NCBI RefSeq assembly: GCF_001424565.1
Contig: NZ_LMOL01000005.1
Span: 259,820 to 323,819 of the forward strand
Source of the DNA: Arthrobacter sp. Leaf141
GTDB lineage: Bacteria > Actinomycetota > Actinomycetes > Actinomycetales > Micrococcaceae
DNA length: 64,000 bases
Direction of reading: 5' to 3'
Within the stretch, counting starts at the first letter, position 1, and every line of letters begins with the position of its first letter. This document shows, piece by piece, positions 51,101 to 60,746 of the stretch. The notes under the pieces are model-generated. The model ran no database searches. It was not told where the DNA came from and saw only the letters and a list, made by a program, of their open reading frames with translations. The position numbers were made by a program, and so were the translations under genes.

Positions 51101-54100
51101 TGTGGTTGCCGAGGCTGTGGCCCAGCACCCGGGCGTGCTGCTCGGGCGTCTGGATGCGGAGGCGGTCCAGGGTGATGGCGGGGTCCGCCGCGAACTGTTC
51201 CACCACGGCCAGGTACCCGGCCGCGAGCTGCGCCGCGGTGCCTGGCGTGAAGAGCCCCGGGTTGAAGGCAAGGCTGCCGGTGATCCCGCCGGTGCCCTCC
51301 GCCAGGTCCAGAAGCAGGTCGAACTTGGCTCCGCCGGGCTCCTGGCCGTGGTCGGCGCTGGCATCGAGTCCGTCCATGGCGAGCTCTGCGGGGACGGTGT
51401 TCTGCAGGGTCAGCATCACCTGGAAGAGCGGATGCCGGTGCTGGGAGCGGGCCGGGTTCAGTTCCTCCACCACCCGCTCGAAGGGTGCGTCCTGGTTGGC
51501 GTATGCGTGCAGGTTGGTGTACCTGACGCTCTCCACCAGCTCGCCGGCGGTGGGGTTGCCGGACGTGTTGGTGCGCAGCACCAGGGTGTTGACGAAGAAC
51601 CCCACCAGGCTGTCCAGTTGGGTGTCCGTGCGGCCGGCCACGGGTGTGCCCAGGGGAATGTCATCGCCGGCGCCGGACTTGGTGAGCAGCGCGGCCAGCG
51701 CCGCCTGCAGCACCATAAAGAGGCTGGCGCTGTGGTTCCGGGCCAGCGCGTTGAGCCGCTCCGCCGTTTCGGGGCTGATGGCCAGCGGGACGGACGACGC
51801 CGGTCCGCCGGCCGGGTGCGCGGCCTCGTCGCGGGTGCCGCGTGCGTAGTCGAACGGCAGCAGCAGCTCTTCGGGGGCGCCGCGGAGTTCGCGGGTCCAG
51901 AAGTCGAGCTGCCGGGAGATGGGGCTTTCGGGATCCGCTTCGCTGCCCAGTTCGGCGCGCTGCCACAGGGTGTAGTCGGCGTACTGCACGGGCAGCGGCG
52001 CCAGCCCGGCCTCGCCGCCGGAGACGAGGCTGTTGTAGGCGGCGGACAGGTCCCGGGCCAGCGGTGCCAAGGACCAGCCATCGGCGGCAATGTGGTGCAG
52101 GGTGATGGCCAGGACATGGTGGTCCGGGGCCAGCTGGAAGAGGACGGCGCGAAGCGGCAGGTCGCGGCCCAGGTCGAACCCGCGGCCCGTTTCCGCTGCC
52201 AGCGCTGACGGCAGGTTCTGTTCGGTGCATTCCACGGCCAGCAGGGCCGGCCGGCCCTCCTCCGGGGACAGCACCCGCTGCGCCGGTTCGCCATCCACCA
52301 GCGGGAAGAGGGTCCGCAGGGTCTCGTGGCGGACGGCCAGCTGGCCGATGGCCTCCGCCAGCGCCGCCACGTCCAGTTTGCCCGGCAGGTTCAGGACCAC
52401 GGGGATGTTGTAGGCACCGGATTCGGGAGCGAACCGGTTCAGGAACCACAGCCGGCGCTGGGCGAAGGACAGCGGCAGGACCTCGGGGCGTTCCGCCCTG
52501 ACCAGCGGTCGCGCGGTGGCGGTGCCCAGTTCCAGGGTTTCCGCGAGCTCGGCCACGGTGGTCTTTTCGAACACAGTGCGCAGCGCCGGGGCCGTTCCGG
52601 TGCGGTCCCGCAGCAGGGCCACCAGCCGGGTGGCCAGCAGGGAGTGCCCGCCGAGGTCGAAGAAGTCGTCCTCAAGCCCGACTTCGGCCAGGCCCAGGAC
52701 CTCCTTGAAGGCGTCGGCGACGATCCGTTCCCGTTCGTTTCGCGGGGCGGAGGCGGCGCGTTCCTGGTCCGGGACGGGCAGGGCGCGGGTGTCCAGCTTG
52801 CCGTTGGGCGTCAGCGGCAGCACAGGGATCTGGGTGATGGTGGCGGGCACCATGTAGTCGGGCAGGTGGCGCCGGGCCAGCCGGCGGAGTTCGGCGGTGT
52901 CCAGCGCGGTTAGGGCAACACCTGCGGGGGTCACATAGCCCAGGAGCTGGTCATACCCCGCCCGGTTCCGGCCCACTGTGACGGCCGCGTGTTCCACGCC
53001 GTCCAAGGCGCGCAGCACCTGCTCGATTTCGGCCAGTTCGATCCGGAAGCCCCGGATTTTGACCTGAGCGTCCAGGCGGCCCCGGAACTCCAGCGTCCCG
53101 TCCCCCTGCCGGCGCACAATGTCCCCGGTCCGGTACATCCGCGACCCGTCCACCGCGAAGGGGTCCGCCACGAAGCGCTCGGCGCTCAGGCCCGGCTGGT
53201 CGAGGTAGCCGCGGGCCAGGTTGATGCCGGCGACGTAGAGCTCGCCCACGGCGTTGTCCGGGACCGGGTTGAGGCCGGAGTCCAGGATGTAGTGCCGGGT
53301 GTTGGCCACGGAGCCGCCCAAGGTGGGTTCGGTGCCCGGTTCCATCACCGCAGTCAGTGAATCCACGGTGGTTTCGGTGGGGCCGTAGAAGTTGTAGGCC
53401 ACCACGCCGTCCCGGCCGGCGAGGTCGTTCCAAAGCGGTGCGTCCACGGCTTCGCCGCCCAGGGCCACCACGGACGGGTGCCGGTCCTGGTCGAACAGGC
53501 CGCCGGCCACCAGCACCTTGGCGAAGGACGGGGTGGTTTCGATCGAGTCGATGCCGGTCCCGGACAGGTAGGCGCTGAGGGCCTCCGGGTCCCGGCGGGT
53601 CAGGTTGTCCACCAGGTGCAGTTCGTGCCCGCCGATGAGCCACAGGATGGGGTCCCAGGACGCGTCGAAGGACAGCCCAGCCGTGTGGGCCACCCGCAGT
53701 TTCCGGCCCAGCCGGGCCTCGGCGGGGCGGAAAATGGTGTCCCGGTGGGAGGTGTACAGGTTGAGCAGCGGCAGGTGTTCCACGCCGACGCCCTTGGGCC
53801 GGCCGGTGGAGCCGGAGGTGAAGATGACGTAAGCGAGGTCCTGCTGGCCCGCGGTGGGCAGCGGAGCGGCCGGGTCCTTGCCAGCCAGGCACGCCGCCAT
53901 CAAGGCAGCGTCCAGCACGGTGACGGGTACGTCCGTCGCCAGTTCGTCGTGGCCAGGCCCGGAGTCGGAGCCTGCGGCGGTGAACGCGGTGGACGTCAGG
54001 AGCCGGACGGGGGCGGCGTCCTCGATCATGCCTTCCACGCGGCCGGCGGGGTAGTCGGGGTCCAGCGGAAGGTAGGCGGCTCCGCTTTTGAGTACAGCCA

Positions 54101-55673
54101 ACAGGGCGATGGGGAGCAGCAGGCTCCGGTCCAGGCGGACGGCCACCGTGGTGCCCGGTCCGGCGCCGTGGCTTGCCAGGTACCGGGCCAGCTGGTTGGA
54201 ACGGGCCTCCAGTTCGGCGAAGGTGAGGGTGCCGTCCCCGGCAACCACCGCTGTCCGGTCGGGGCCGGCGGCGGCGTTGAGCTGGAATTCCTCCACGATG
54301 GTGTGGCCGGGCAAGGCCTGGTCCCCGGCATCGCCGGCCGCCAGCAGGTCCAGCTCCTCGGCCTGCGTGGTGACCGTCAGGTCCGCCAGGGTGGCGCCGG
54401 GCTGCGTGGCAACGCGTTCCAGGAGGCGGACAAACCGGTCCACGTGCTGAACCAGGGCGGCCTGGCCGTAGAGGGCGGCGTTGGCTTCGAACTGCACTGT
54501 TGGGCTGCCGGCGCCCAGGCCGTGGACCACAATCGAGAGGTCGTCGACGGGGCCGGTGGACAGAATGTTTACGGTGCCCTGCGCCGGACCGAAAGCGATG
54601 CCGTCCAGCACGGGCAGGATGTTCACGGACGGACCCAGGTAACCGCCCTGGGTGGGGAGGTCCTCGTAGCGGAAGCGCTGATGGACCAGGGCATTGCGGA
54701 GGTTGCGGCCCACGGCGGCTGCCGTCTCCTGGACGGTGGCTCCCGGGTCCACGGCCAGCCGGACCGGAACAATGTTGGAGAGCATGGACGGAGTGGACTT
54801 GGCCAGGTTGCCGCGGCGCGCCGTCACCGGCAGGGCAACGGAGACCTCACGCTCGCCAGTGATCCGGTGCAGGTACAGCGATGCGGCGGTCAGGATCAGG
54901 GCGGGTGCGGTGGCGGCAGCGGACTCAAGGGCAGCAGCCGCGGGGGCGCGCAGGACCCGGGCGGCGCGGACCAGCGATCCCGCGGCGGCATCCGGCCGGC
55001 CGGCGAGGCCGGTGGCGGGCGCGGCGTCTGCCAGCTCGGCGTCCCAGAAGGCTTTGTCTGCGGTGGCTGCTGCGGAGCCGGCGTACCCGGCCTCGGCGGC
55101 CAGGAGGTCCTGGAGCGGGGCGAAGGCGGTGATGCCGGCGGAATCCGGATCTCCGGCGTCGTCCGCCAGCAGGTCGTTGTAGAGGCCGGCGACGCGGCGC
55201 AGGACCAGCACGGCGGAGTAGCCGTCGAGCAGGAGGTGGTGCACCCGCTGGTAGAAGAAGTGGCGGTCCGGGGCCAGCCGGATGAGCTCGGTGTGCAGGA
55301 GCTGGTCCGTGGCGGCGTCCCGGGGCAGGCCCAGGTCGGCGTCCATCAGGGCGCGGGCCTGCGCTTCCGGGTCCGGCGCGGCTGCCAGGTCGGTGACCTC
55401 CATGGTGGCGGCACCGGGGCGGGGGTACTGGAACGGCCCGTCGGTGTCCTCGGCGAAGCCCAGGTTCAGGGCGTCCGTGCCGGCCACGGCCCGTTCCAGC
55501 GCGCTGGCCAGGACGGCCTCATCCAGGGGACCGGTGATTTCGATGAACTGCCCGATCTGGAACATCGGGTTCTCCGGTGCCAGTTTCTGCGCGTACCAGA
55601 TGCCGCGCTGGGCGGGCGTCAGGTCCAGCCGGGTGGCGTCGGGGACAGCGGGGTTCAGGGAATCGTGGGACAT
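45147..55673 (-). CDS. Three-module non-ribosomal peptide synthetase, C-A-T x3 plus thioesterase
   Basis: Giant synthetase of 3508 residues. Order: C1 (about 18-430, H-H-L-L-L-D-G 145-151), A1 (455-965), T1 (Ser1011), C2 (1065-1510, HHIAADG 1193-1199), A2 (1530-2030), T2 (Ser2080), C3 (2168-2615, HHIASDG 2322-2328), A3 (2650-3150), T3 (Ser3196) and thioesterase (3255-3508; Ser3332 in G-W-S-F-G, Asp3359, His3483). There is no epimerisation or methylation domain. C1 resembles the EntF condensation domain, which accepts an aryl-carrier donor in trans. By alignment with GrsA I read specificity codes DADEVLFVDK, DADELLFVDK and DADELLLVDK, so all three modules probably load the same or very similar residues. 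The acidic code residues (D, E) could favour a basic amino acid; that is a guess. C3 has a Gly/Ser-rich insertion at about 2241-2264. Product unknown. Confidence 0.95.
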   Translation of the reverse strand: MSHDSLNPAVPDATRLDLTPAQRGIWYAQKLAPENPMFQIGQFIEITGPLDEAVLASALERAVAGTDALNLGFAEDTDGPFQYPRPGAATMEVTDLAAAPDPEAQARALMDADLGLPRDAATDQLLHTELIRLAPDRHFFYQRVHHLLLDGYSAVLVLRRVAGLYNDLLADDAGDPDSAGITAFAPLQDLLAAEAGYAGSAAATADKAFWDAELADAAPATGLAGRPDAAAGSLVRAARVLRAPAAAALESAAATAPALILTAASLYLHRITGEREVSVALPVTARRGNLAKSTPSMLSNIVPVRLAVDPGATVQETAAAVGRNLRNALVHQRFRYEDLPTQGGYLGPSVNILPVLDGIAFGPAQGTVNILSTGPVDDLSIVVHGLGAGSPTVQFEANAALYGQAALVQHVDRFVRLLERVATQPGATLADLTVTTQAEELDLLAAGDAGDQALPGHTIVEEFQLNAAAGPDRTAVVAGDGTLTFAELEARSNQLARYLASHGAGPGTTVAVRLDRSLLLPIALLAVLKSGAAYLPLDPDYPAGRVEGMIEDAAPVRLLTSTAFTAAGSDSGPGHDELATDVPVTVLDAALMAACLAGKDPAAPLPTAGQQDLAYVIFTSGSTGRPKGVGVEHLPLLNLYTSHRDTIFRPAEARLGRKLRVAHTAGLSFDASWDPILWLIGGHELHLVDNLTRRDPEALSAYLSGTGIDSIETTPSFAKVLVAGGLFDQDRHPSVVALGGEAVDAPLWNDLAGRDGVVAYNFYGPTETTVDSLTAVMEPGTEPTLGGSVANTRHYILDSGLNPVPDNAVGELYVAGINLARGYLDQPGLSAERFVADPFAVDGSRMYRTGDIVRRQGDGTLEFRGRLDAQVKIRGFRIELAEIEQVLRALDGVEHAAVTVGRNRAGYDQLLGYVTPAGVALTALDTAELRRLARRHLPDYMVPATITQIPVLPLTPNGKLDTRALPVPDQERAASAPRNERERIVADAFKEVLGLAEVGLEDDFFDLGGHSLLATRLVALLRDRTGTAPALRTVFEKTTVAELAETLELGTATARPLVRAERPEVLPLSFAQRRLWFLNRFAPESGAYNIPVVLNLPGKLDVAALAEAIGQLAVRHETLRTLFPLVDGEPAQRVLSPEEGRPALLAVECTEQNLPSALAAETGRGFDLGRDLPLRAVLFQLAPDHHVLAITLHHIAADGWSLAPLARDLSAAYNSLVSGGEAGLAPLPVQYADYTLWQRAELGSEADPESPISRQLDFWTRELRGAPEELLLPFDYARGTRDEAAHPAGGPASSVPLAISPETAERLNALARNHSASLFMVLQAALAALLTKSGAGDDIPLGTPVAGRTDTQLDSLVGFFVNTLVLRTNTSGNPTAGELVESVRYTNLHAYANQDAPFERVVEELNPARSQHRHPLFQVMLTLQNTVPAELAMDGLDASADHGQEPGGAKFDLLLDLAEGTGGITGSLAFNPGLFTPGTAAQLAAGYLAVVEQFAADPAITLDRLRIQTPEQHARVLGHSLGNHNDGPEGTVVDAFLATAARIPASPAVVDAAGRGHGLSFDQLRQRVDAAARGLIALGVEPGDRVAVALPRTADVVTAALAVLAAGGVYIPVDLTYPAERIGMILDDGAPALVIGTPGVAGPASSRATGLRTVTVEALLARGADVPAADLAACRPAADDLAYVLYTSGSTGRPKGVAVSHGALANLYSHHHRTLYAPRFAAAGSATVAVAHIAGLGFDAAWDPMLWLVAGAELHLVADAVRSDAEALVGYCREHRIGVLETTPSYATQLLQLGLATPAASTGAPADLPLLLVLGGEAVSADLWAKLAATPEVEAYNFYGPTEFTVDSVTARIDGAVPGIGRGIAGTDTLVLDQHLALVPAGIPGELYLAGAGMAQGYDGRPGETASRFVANPFALDGSRMYRTGDLVRRRADGSLEFIARNDEQVKVRGFRIELGEIESALALAPGVDRAVALPDGDPAQRVVAYYTGTASPEDVRAVAAERLPEYMVPAIIMAIPGIPLTSHGKLDRRALPAPVAAGAGHGAAPQTADEHTMAGIFGAVLAVDTVSMDDDFFTLGGHSLLAIAMMGKIREAFGRDVPLRTLFDAPTPAALLAAVLPPAGDSGAASPDAPLSATGTTPAGPADLPLDLPEPLAEWLAGPDSARPDRLELSYAQSRMWFLNQLDPGAADYNISLAVRLAGNLDERAMAKAVAALFRRHEILRTVYPETSGVPEQLILPAPDAAGSGDPGPGDPGSTGTTASSGTAMALAVSTAGSQADVQDLLRLDAGQGFDVRSDIPLRARLIRLPADGGQDQWVLHLVMHHIASDGASLAPLAQDLSLAYTAAQQHPLPLQYADFSTWQRRQLAGPALEAKVTHWQQALAGIPAELMLPADHRRPREPRQPAGQLGFQVDSASVKALNSLASSSNASLFMALHAGLAAFLYRAGAGDDLVIGSPTAGRPDPLLAPLVGFFVNTLPLRVSAGGDPDLRTLLGRSRAGILDAFENDDVPFERLVEAVAPERELGRHPLFQTMLTVDSDAPAVPQLPGVTVSAEPETGSGEAKFDLSFTFRPGDDGTLAGTLDYNAAMFEPGTAQRLVNGFLRLLDLASAAPDTPLSALPLLAGPEALRLMAATAGSRSQSADHAVDADLLSAFTATVSATPDAVALVADGAATTFADLAATARRIAAGLTTAGAGGGTVSVLLPRSAGTVQGLLGVLAAGAAYNPIDTEYPDHRVAAILEDAAPPVVLTTAGVSGRLDGIIAGLATQPRVLLLEELIGTEAAGDAVPYAPSPRDLASVMFTSGSTGRPKGVEVSHGALAALLAAHRETLLAGITRRKVAHTTGVGFDASWDPILWLVAGHELHVVSDDLRRDPAGLAAYFAAEGISAWETTPGYLRQLLAEPDFAGLLAGHPGGSDAFSLALGGEAFDAGLWTSVAARPGVRAWNLYGPTEATVDTVVAAVAGSDTPELGRPTPGARLYVLDDRLQHTLPGAAGELYIAGTQLARGYRGRPDLTAERFVADPFHGGGERMYRTGDVVFRHADGRLVFAGRNDGQLKIRGFRVETGEVENALRGAPGVRAAVVRSFGSGAAARLVGYVVPSDGGPAAGLPDAARSHVRALLPDYMVPAAVLVIPAVPLTPHGKVDTAALPDPGTATRAAGLTPRTPQEKTVAGIFAEVLSLDRAGVDESFFELGGHSFLARPLIAKINAALGTDLQVQSLFRAPTVEGLLAEAAKGGAESAADSLRQLLPLRTAGSKAPLFAVHPASGIGWGFAAMLGRLDPERPLIGLQMPGLEPGNTHPVDAATLTALADDYIAQIRSVQPEGPYHLLGWSFGGYLAHRLATRLQDLGHEVAFLAILDAFPDNQESNAGAGSGAGLWASYLEAQGYDLAGEDLAAVDVHRAQEILRENHNPLGTVPTDSVEAMAGNFPALARLIRDERPQVFAGDLLFFSATEQVPAGTPDATSWTPYVTGTITDIPVPDRHSQLLSDRALSTIMPALAIHLGAGAE

Positions 55674-55787
55674 GGTCCTTCTCTGGTTGAGGGGCGCCAG
55701 GCCCGGAGGCCTCGGGGCACTGCAAAAGGGCCGCAGGGCATGGCAAAAGGGCCCGGGCCTGCGGCGGCAGCCCGGGAACGTTGTTCC

Positions 55788-55810
55788 GGCGCCGGCTCAA
55801 AGCCGGCGCC
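55788..55810. terminator. Hairpin between the small secreted gene and the NRPS gene
   Basis: Perfect 10-bp arms (55788-55797 and 55801-55810) around a three-base loop, with no T-run. It lies in the 154-base gap ahead of the NRPS start. It may stabilise the short upstream message and limit read-through into the NRPS gene. Confidence 0.5.
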
Positions 55811-55827
55811 GCGGAATCAGCCGGGTG

Positions 55828-56121
55828 TTACTGGAACTGGCCGAACTGGAACGGGCCCACGTTGCCAATGCCCACCAGGGGGCCATCCACTACGGGGCCC
55901 TCCACCAGCGGACCGTTGATCAGGCCGCCGTTGAGGAACCCGCCGCTGAAGAGGCCGCTGAGGATAGTGGCGTCCTTGGCTGCGGCCACCTGCCCAACCT
56001 TTGTCCCGGCGTCGGACGTGGCTGCCTGGGCCGGAAGCGAGGTGGCGGCGAAGGCCGTCAGGGCCAGCAGGGAGGCGGCGGCGGTGCGGGTCAGGGTCTT
56101 GGCAGTCTTGTTCACAGTCAT
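55828..56121 (-). CDS. Small secreted protein with pentad repeats
   Basis: Protein of 97 residues with a Sec signal peptide (basic N terminus, A-A-A-S-L-L-A-L-T-A core, A-Q-A cleavage after residue 33). The mature part has about 64 residues. Residues 61-85 form five tandem pentads, G/P-hydrophobic-hydrophobic-x-G: GFLNG, GLING, PLVEG, PVVDG and PLVGI. It ends in an aromatic/Gln tail, FQFGQFQ. No Cys. I do not recognise a family; the regular repeat suggests a small beta-solenoid-like or self-assembling surface peptide. It lies upstream of, and on the same strand as, the NRPS gene. TGGAG stands just ahead of the ATG. Confidence 0.65.
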   Translation of the reverse strand: MTVNKTAKTLTRTAAASLLALTAFAATSLPAQAATSDAGTKVGQVAAAKDATILSGLFSGGFLNGGLINGPLVEGPVVDGPLVGIGNVGPFQFGQFQ

Positions 56122-56204
56122 CTCCAGTCAGGTAGCAAATGTTTCCACACACCCGAAGGTGTCATAGGAGCATTCGGACCTGCTGGAATTCCGGATGGGA
56201 ATTC

Positions 56205-57641
56205 CTACTTCCCCTGCCGTGCCGAGAGCCGCGCCACAGCCAACGCCAGCCAGAGCTGGACCCTGTCGGTGGTGACGGCGGGGTCGTACCCCGTCAGCTC
56301 AGTGATCTGTGCCAGCCGGTACCTGACGGTGTTGCGGTGCAGCGTGAGTTCCTCGGCAACGGCCGCCACGGAGCCGTTGTTGTTCAGGTAGCTTTCCAGC
56401 GTGGCCATCAGCTCCGCGCCGTGCGCCGCATCGAAGGTCCGCAGCGGATTCAAGGACTCGTGCGCCATGTCGGCGAGGGGCACGTCTTCGCTGGCCAGCA
56501 GCAGCGAGGTCAGGCTGAGGCGCTCCGGTTCGTTGACCGGCAGGCCGTGGCTGGCAGCGTCCCGGGCCTCGAAGTAGCTCCACCGCAGGCCGTTGGGTTT
56601 GGTGTAGGCGCCGCCGATGCCGATGGTGGCGTGGATGCCGGCCTCCGCGAGGTGGTCGCTGAGCTGGCGGGCCAGCGCCGGCGCCGTACCGCCGTCGTCA
56701 TTGATCACCAGGACAAGGTCCTTGCCCACGACGGCGGCCACGGCGTTTCCGAGGCCGCGCGGCACCGAGGTGCTCCCCAGGGCCTTGTTATGGGCGGCGG
56801 AAACGGCCAGGAGCACCACGTTCTTCCGGGTGCTGTTCACGCCCACCCCGGCCAGCCGGCGCTGCGCCTCGCTGGTTTCCAGGGCCCCGTGGATCACGTC
56901 CTCCAGCACCTGCCCGCACAGGGCACGCTGGGCCTGCCGCTGCTTGACCATGTTGTTCAGCTCCACGCTGATCAGGTTCTGGGCGTAGCCAATGATCCCG
57001 GAGTCCTCAAAAGGCTGCCGGACCCAGAGCGTGCAGGCGTCCCGGCGGCCGGTGGGGATGGGGTAGGAGGACCACGTATCAGCGGCGGGGGATTCGCTGG
57101 TGCTGTTGTACAGCTGGGCCGTGAACTGGCTCAACGCGATGTCCGTCCGCAGCATGCTGCCCAGGTGCTTGAGGAGCTCCGCCAGGCCGCCGCCGGTCAG
57201 CAGCGCCCGGGCGAGGACCTGGTGCCCAGCGATGAGCCGCTCCAGCTTGGCGTAGTGGTCAGCGGACTGGGCGTCCGCCACGAGTTTGCCGATCGCGATG
57301 AACGGGGTCTCGTACGGGACCTCCACCACGGGCAGGCCCCAGCGGTTGGCTTCCGCCAGCAGCGCCGGCGGCACCGCATCATGCGTCAGGCCCACCCCGA
57401 AGCCGATCCCCACGGCCCCGGCCCGCTGGACCTGGCGGACAAACCGGCGCTGCTCCGGAGCGGACCGGAGGCGCAGCCCGGTGGTCAGCACCAGCTCGCC
57501 GCCGTTGATGAAGCGCTGCGGATCCTCAAGTTCCGTCACGGCCACCCAGTTGATGTCCTGGTTCCAGGTGGTTTCGGCGACTCCCACGTTGGACAGCTTC
57601 AGGGAGCCCACAGCAAGGAGGGCAGCAAGGGAAATGGCCAT
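56205..57641 (-). CDS. PucR-family transcriptional regulator
   Basis: Regulator of 478 residues. The N-terminal PucR ligand domain (about 15-130) contains L-V-L-T-T-G-L-R-L-R, a GGDEF-like middle region follows, and the C-terminal helix-turn-helix (HTH_30) is Y-L-N-N-N-G-S-V-A-A-V-A-E-E-L-T-L-H-R-N-T-V-R-Y-R-L, written here as the family's most conserved block. PucR proteins activate purine, amine or amino-acid catabolism. It is divergent from the aminobutyraldehyde dehydrogenase gene 156 bases away, so it most likely controls the GABA/putrescine genes. It also lies upstream of the small secreted gene and NRPS on the same strand. Confidence 0.87.
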   Translation of the reverse strand: MAISLAALLAVGSLKLSNVGVAETTWNQDINWVAVTELEDPQRFINGGELVLTTGLRLRSAPEQRRFVRQVQRAGAVGIGFGVGLTHDAVPPALLAEANRWGLPVVEVPYETPFIAIGKLVADAQSADHYAKLERLIAGHQVLARALLTGGGLAELLKHLGSMLRTDIALSQFTAQLYNSTSESPAADTWSSYPIPTGRRDACTLWVRQPFEDSGIIGYAQNLISVELNNMVKQRQAQRALCGQVLEDVIHGALETSEAQRRLAGVGVNSTRKNVVLLAVSAAHNKALGSTSVPRGLGNAVAAVVGKDLVLVINDDGGTAPALARQLSDHLAEAGIHATIGIGGAYTKPNGLRWSYFEARDAASHGLPVNEPERLSLTSLLLASEDVPLADMAHESLNPLRTFDAAHGAELMATLESYLNNNGSVAAVAEELTLHRNTVRYRLAQITELTGYDPAVTTDRVQLWLALAVARLSARQGK

Positions 57642-57797
57642 GCCACAAGGATAAACGGACGCTGGGCAACCGCACTAACCCCAGCGGCTAAAGGTGTGCA
57701 GGTGGCTATTCACGGCGGCAGGGTGCTGGCATAGGCTCAAGGCAGTTCCATCCATCCGCCCTGGCGCCGATGGCCCCTATGAAAGAGGTTGCACACC

Positions 57798-59228
57798 GTG
57801 GTCCAGACCTTGCAGAACTTCATCAACGGACAGTTCGTCACCCCGGCCGGCACCGACCTGCTGGACATCGTGAACCCCACCAACGGTGAGGTGGTGGCCC
57901 ACTCGCCCGTCTCCGTGGCAGCAGACGTTGATGCAGCCATGGCGGCCGCCAAGGACGCGTTCCGCACGTGGAAGCACGTCACCCCCGGGCAGCGGCAGCT
58001 GATGCTGCTCAAGCTCGCGGACGCCGTTGAGGCGAACAGTGCTGAACTGGTCGAGGCCCAGCACCGCAACACCGGCCAGGTGCGTTCGCTGATCGCTTCG
58101 GAGGAAGTAGCCGCCGGCGCCGACCAGCTCCGCTTCTTCGCCGGCGCCGCCCGCATCCTGGAAGGCAAGTCCGCCGGCGAATACTTCGAGGGCCACACCT
58201 CCTACGTCCGCCGCGAACCCATCGGTGTGGTGGCGCAGGTGGCCCCCTGGAACTACCCGTTCCTGATGGCCATCTGGAAGATCGGCCCCGCGCTCGCCGC
58301 CGGCAACACCGTGGTCCTCAAACCCTCGGACACCACCCCCGAATCCACCCTGGTGCTGGCCCGGCTCGCAGGGGAGATCCTGCCCGCCGGTGTCCTGAAC
58401 GTCGTCCTGGGCACCGGCGAGACCGGTTCGCTGATGGTGGAGCACAAGGTCCCCGGCCTGGTGTCCATCACCGGTTCGGTCCGGGCCGGCATCGCTGTGG
58501 CTTCCGGCGCCGCGAAGGGCCTCAAGCGCGCCCACCTGGAGCTGGGCGGCAAGGCACCCGCCATCGTGTTCAAGGACGCAGACCTCAAAAAGAGCGCAGC
58601 GGCCATCGCGGAGTTCGCCTTCTTCAACGCCGGCCAGGACTGCACGGCCATCACCCGGGTGCTGGTCCAGGACGAGGTGCACGACGACGTTGTGGCCGCC
58701 ATGGTGGAGCACACCAAAACGCTGCACACCGGTTCGCAGGACGACGAAGAGAACTACTTCGGGCCGCTGAACAACGTCAACCACTTCAAGCAGGTCACCT
58801 CCGTGGTGGAAAACCTGCCCGCAAACTGCCGGATCGAAACCGGCGGCCACCGCGCAGGCGACAAGGGCTTCTTCTTCGAACCCACCATCATCACGGGCGC
58901 CAGGCAGACGGACGATGTGGTCCAGCAGGAAACGTTCGGCCCGGTCATCACCGTGCAGCGGTTCAGCACCGAAGCCGAAGCCGTGGAGCTGGCCAACGAC
59001 GTGGACTACGCCCTGGCCTCCAGCATCTGGACCACCGACCACGGCACGGCCATGCGCCTGAGCCGCGACCTGGACTTCGGTGCAGTCTGGATCAACACCC
59101 ACATCCTCCTCACCGCCGAAATGCCGCACGGCGGCTTCAAGCAGTCCGGTTACGGCAAGGACCTCTCCATGTACGGCGTGGAGGACTACACCCGCATCAA
59201 GCACGTGATGAGCGCGCTGGACTCCTGA
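57798..59228 (+). CDS. patD: Gamma-aminobutyraldehyde dehydrogenase
   Basis: NAD-dependent aldehyde dehydrogenase of 476 residues. It oxidises 4-aminobutanal to GABA in putrescine breakdown, by analogy with PatD/PuuC enzymes. Catalytic Cys282 lies in F-N-A-G-Q-D-C-T-A; the general-base Glu is in L-E-L-G-G-K-A-P; P-W-N-Y-P and G-S-V-R/T-x-G-I complete the NAD site. The F-N-A-G-Q-D-C-T variant is typical of aminobutyraldehyde dehydrogenases. GTG at 57798 is used, nine bases after AAAGAGG; an in-frame TTG at 57789 touches that site. The transaminase gene follows by 45 bases, completing a putrescine/GABA route. Confidence 0.87.
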   Translation: MVQTLQNFINGQFVTPAGTDLLDIVNPTNGEVVAHSPVSVAADVDAAMAAAKDAFRTWKHVTPGQRQLMLLKLADAVEANSAELVEAQHRNTGQVRSLIASEEVAAGADQLRFFAGAARILEGKSAGEYFEGHTSYVRREPIGVVAQVAPWNYPFLMAIWKIGPALAAGNTVVLKPSDTTPESTLVLARLAGEILPAGVLNVVLGTGETGSLMVEHKVPGLVSITGSVRAGIAVASGAAKGLKRAHLELGGKAPAIVFKDADLKKSAAAIAEFAFFNAGQDCTAITRVLVQDEVHDDVVAAMVEHTKTLHTGSQDDEENYFGPLNNVNHFKQVTSVVENLPANCRIETGGHRAGDKGFFFEPTIITGARQTDDVVQQETFGPVITVQRFSTEAEAVELANDVDYALASSIWTTDHGTAMRLSRDLDFGAVWINTHILLTAEMPHGGFKQSGYGKDLSMYGVEDYTRIKHVMSALDS

Positions 59229-59273
59229 CCCCCATCCTCGCTCCGCAACCCCGGTTTCCCTGAAAGGCCTGAC

Positions 59274-60644
59274 ATGACCACCACAGCACCCGACATCACC
59301 TACCGCCTGGAGCAGAAGCGCCGCGTCCAGGCCGACTTCCCGGGCCCCAAGTCCGTGGCACTGACCGAACGCCGCAAGGCTGTGGTAGCTGCCGGCGTCG
59401 CCTCCAGCGTCCCCGTCTTTGTTGCCGACGCCGACGGCGGCATCATCCACGACGTCGACGGCAACTCCTTCATCGACCTCGGCTCAGGCATCGCGGTGAC
59501 CAGCGTGGGCGCCTCCGATCCCGCCGTCGTGGGCGCCGTGAAGGAAGCCGTGGAGCACTTCACCCACACCTGCTTTATGGTCACCCCGTACGAAAGCTAC
59601 GTGGCGGTTGCCGAACAGCTGAACCGGCTCACCCCGGGTGACCACGAAAAGCGCACCGTGCTCTTCAACTCCGGTGCCGAAGCCGTGGAAAACGCCGTCA
59701 AGGTGGCCCGCCTGGCCACCGGACGCGACGCCGTTGTGGCCTTCGACCACGCCTACCACGGCCGCACCAACCTGACCATGGCGCTGACCGCCAAGGCCAT
59801 GCCGTACAAAACCAACTTCGGCCCGTTCGCGCCCGAGGTCTACCGCATGCCCATGAGCTACCCGTACCGCGAGGAAAACCCCTCGATCACGGGCGCCGAG
59901 GCCGCCAAGCGCGCCATCACCATGATCGAAAAGCAGATCGGCGGGGACCAGGTCGCCGCGATCATCATCGAGCCCATCCAGGGCGAGGGCGGCTTTATTG
60001 TCCCTGCCGAAGGCTTCCTGCCGGCCCTGGCCGACTGGGCCAAGGAAAAAGGCATCGTCTTCATCGCTGACGAGGTCCAGTCGGGCTTCTGCCGCACTGG
60101 TGAATGGTTCGCCGTCAACCACGAAGGCGTCATCCCGGACATCCTGACCATGGCCAAGGGCATCGCCGGCGGCATGCCGCTGTCCGCCATTACCGGCCGG
60201 GCAGACCTGCTCGACGCCGTCCACCCCGGCGGCCTCGGCGGCACCTACGGCGGCAACCCGGTGGCCTGCGCCGCCGCGCTGGCGTCCATCGGCTCCATGG
60301 AGCAGTACGACCTCGCCGGCCGTGCCCGCCACATCGAGGACGTGGCCACCACCCGGCTCCGCGCGCTGCAGTCAGAGCTCTCCGCCGCCGGGACCGGCGT
60401 GATCGGCGATGTCCGCGGCCGCGGCGCCATGCTGGCCATCGAGCTGGTCCAGGCCGGTTCCAAGGAGCCCAACACCGACCTGACCAAGGCCGTCGCCGCA
60501 GCCTGCCTCAAGGAGGGCGTCATCATCCTCACCTGCGGCACCTACGGCAACGTGATCCGCCTGCTCCCGCCGCTGGTCATCTCTGACGAGCTCCTGAACG
60601 ACGGCCTGGACGTCCTGGCCGCCGCCATCAAGGCGCACGCCTAG
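59274..60644 (+). CDS. gabT: 4-Aminobutyrate aminotransferase
   Basis: PLP-dependent class III aminotransferase of 456 residues that moves the amino group of GABA to 2-oxoglutarate, giving succinate semialdehyde. F-N-S-G-A-E-A-V-E-N-A-V-K, D-H-A-Y-H-G-R-T-N-L-T, E-P-I-Q-G-E-G-G-F, D-E-V-Q-S-G-F-C-R-T-G and the PLP lysine Lys295 (M-A-K-G-I-A-G-G) are all present. It works directly downstream of PatD. A succinate-semialdehyde dehydrogenase is not in view. A clean terminator follows. Confidence 0.92.
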   Translation: MTTTAPDITYRLEQKRRVQADFPGPKSVALTERRKAVVAAGVASSVPVFVADADGGIIHDVDGNSFIDLGSGIAVTSVGASDPAVVGAVKEAVEHFTHTCFMVTPYESYVAVAEQLNRLTPGDHEKRTVLFNSGAEAVENAVKVARLATGRDAVVAFDHAYHGRTNLTMALTAKAMPYKTNFGPFAPEVYRMPMSYPYREENPSITGAEAAKRAITMIEKQIGGDQVAAIIIEPIQGEGGFIVPAEGFLPALADWAKEKGIVFIADEVQSGFCRTGEWFAVNHEGVIPDILTMAKGIAGGMPLSAITGRADLLDAVHPGGLGGTYGGNPVACAAALASIGSMEQYDLAGRARHIEDVATTRLRALQSELSAAGTGVIGDVRGRGAMLAIELVQAGSKEPNTDLTKAVAAACLKEGVIILTCGTYGNVIRLLPPLVISDELLNDGLDVLAAAIKAHA

Positions 60645-60659
60645 GAACCTCACCCTGCA

Positions 60660-60693
60660 CAAAGGCGGGCCAGTTTCGGCTGGCCCGCCTTTG
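60660..60693. terminator. Bidirectional terminator between gabT and rarD
   Basis: Perfect 14-bp arms (CAAAGGCGGGCCAG and its complement) around a six-base loop, 15 bases after the gabT stop, between convergent genes. Confidence 0.75.
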
Positions 60694-60746
60694 GCGTCTC
60701 CGCGGGCGCTCCAGTAGCCGCGGGCGCTCCCGGTCCGCCGCTCCGG

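Noticed and set aside
46089-55919. Several open frames of 800-1060 codons on the plus strand opposite the NRPS
   Set aside because: They are antisense shadows caused by high GC codon bias; their translations are low-complexity and lack family motifs, and the minus strand encodes a complete NRPS.
55828-56121. RiPP or lasso-peptide precursor
   Set aside because: It has a Sec signal and AQA cleavage site, and no maturation enzyme (cyclase, protease or YcaO) is nearby.
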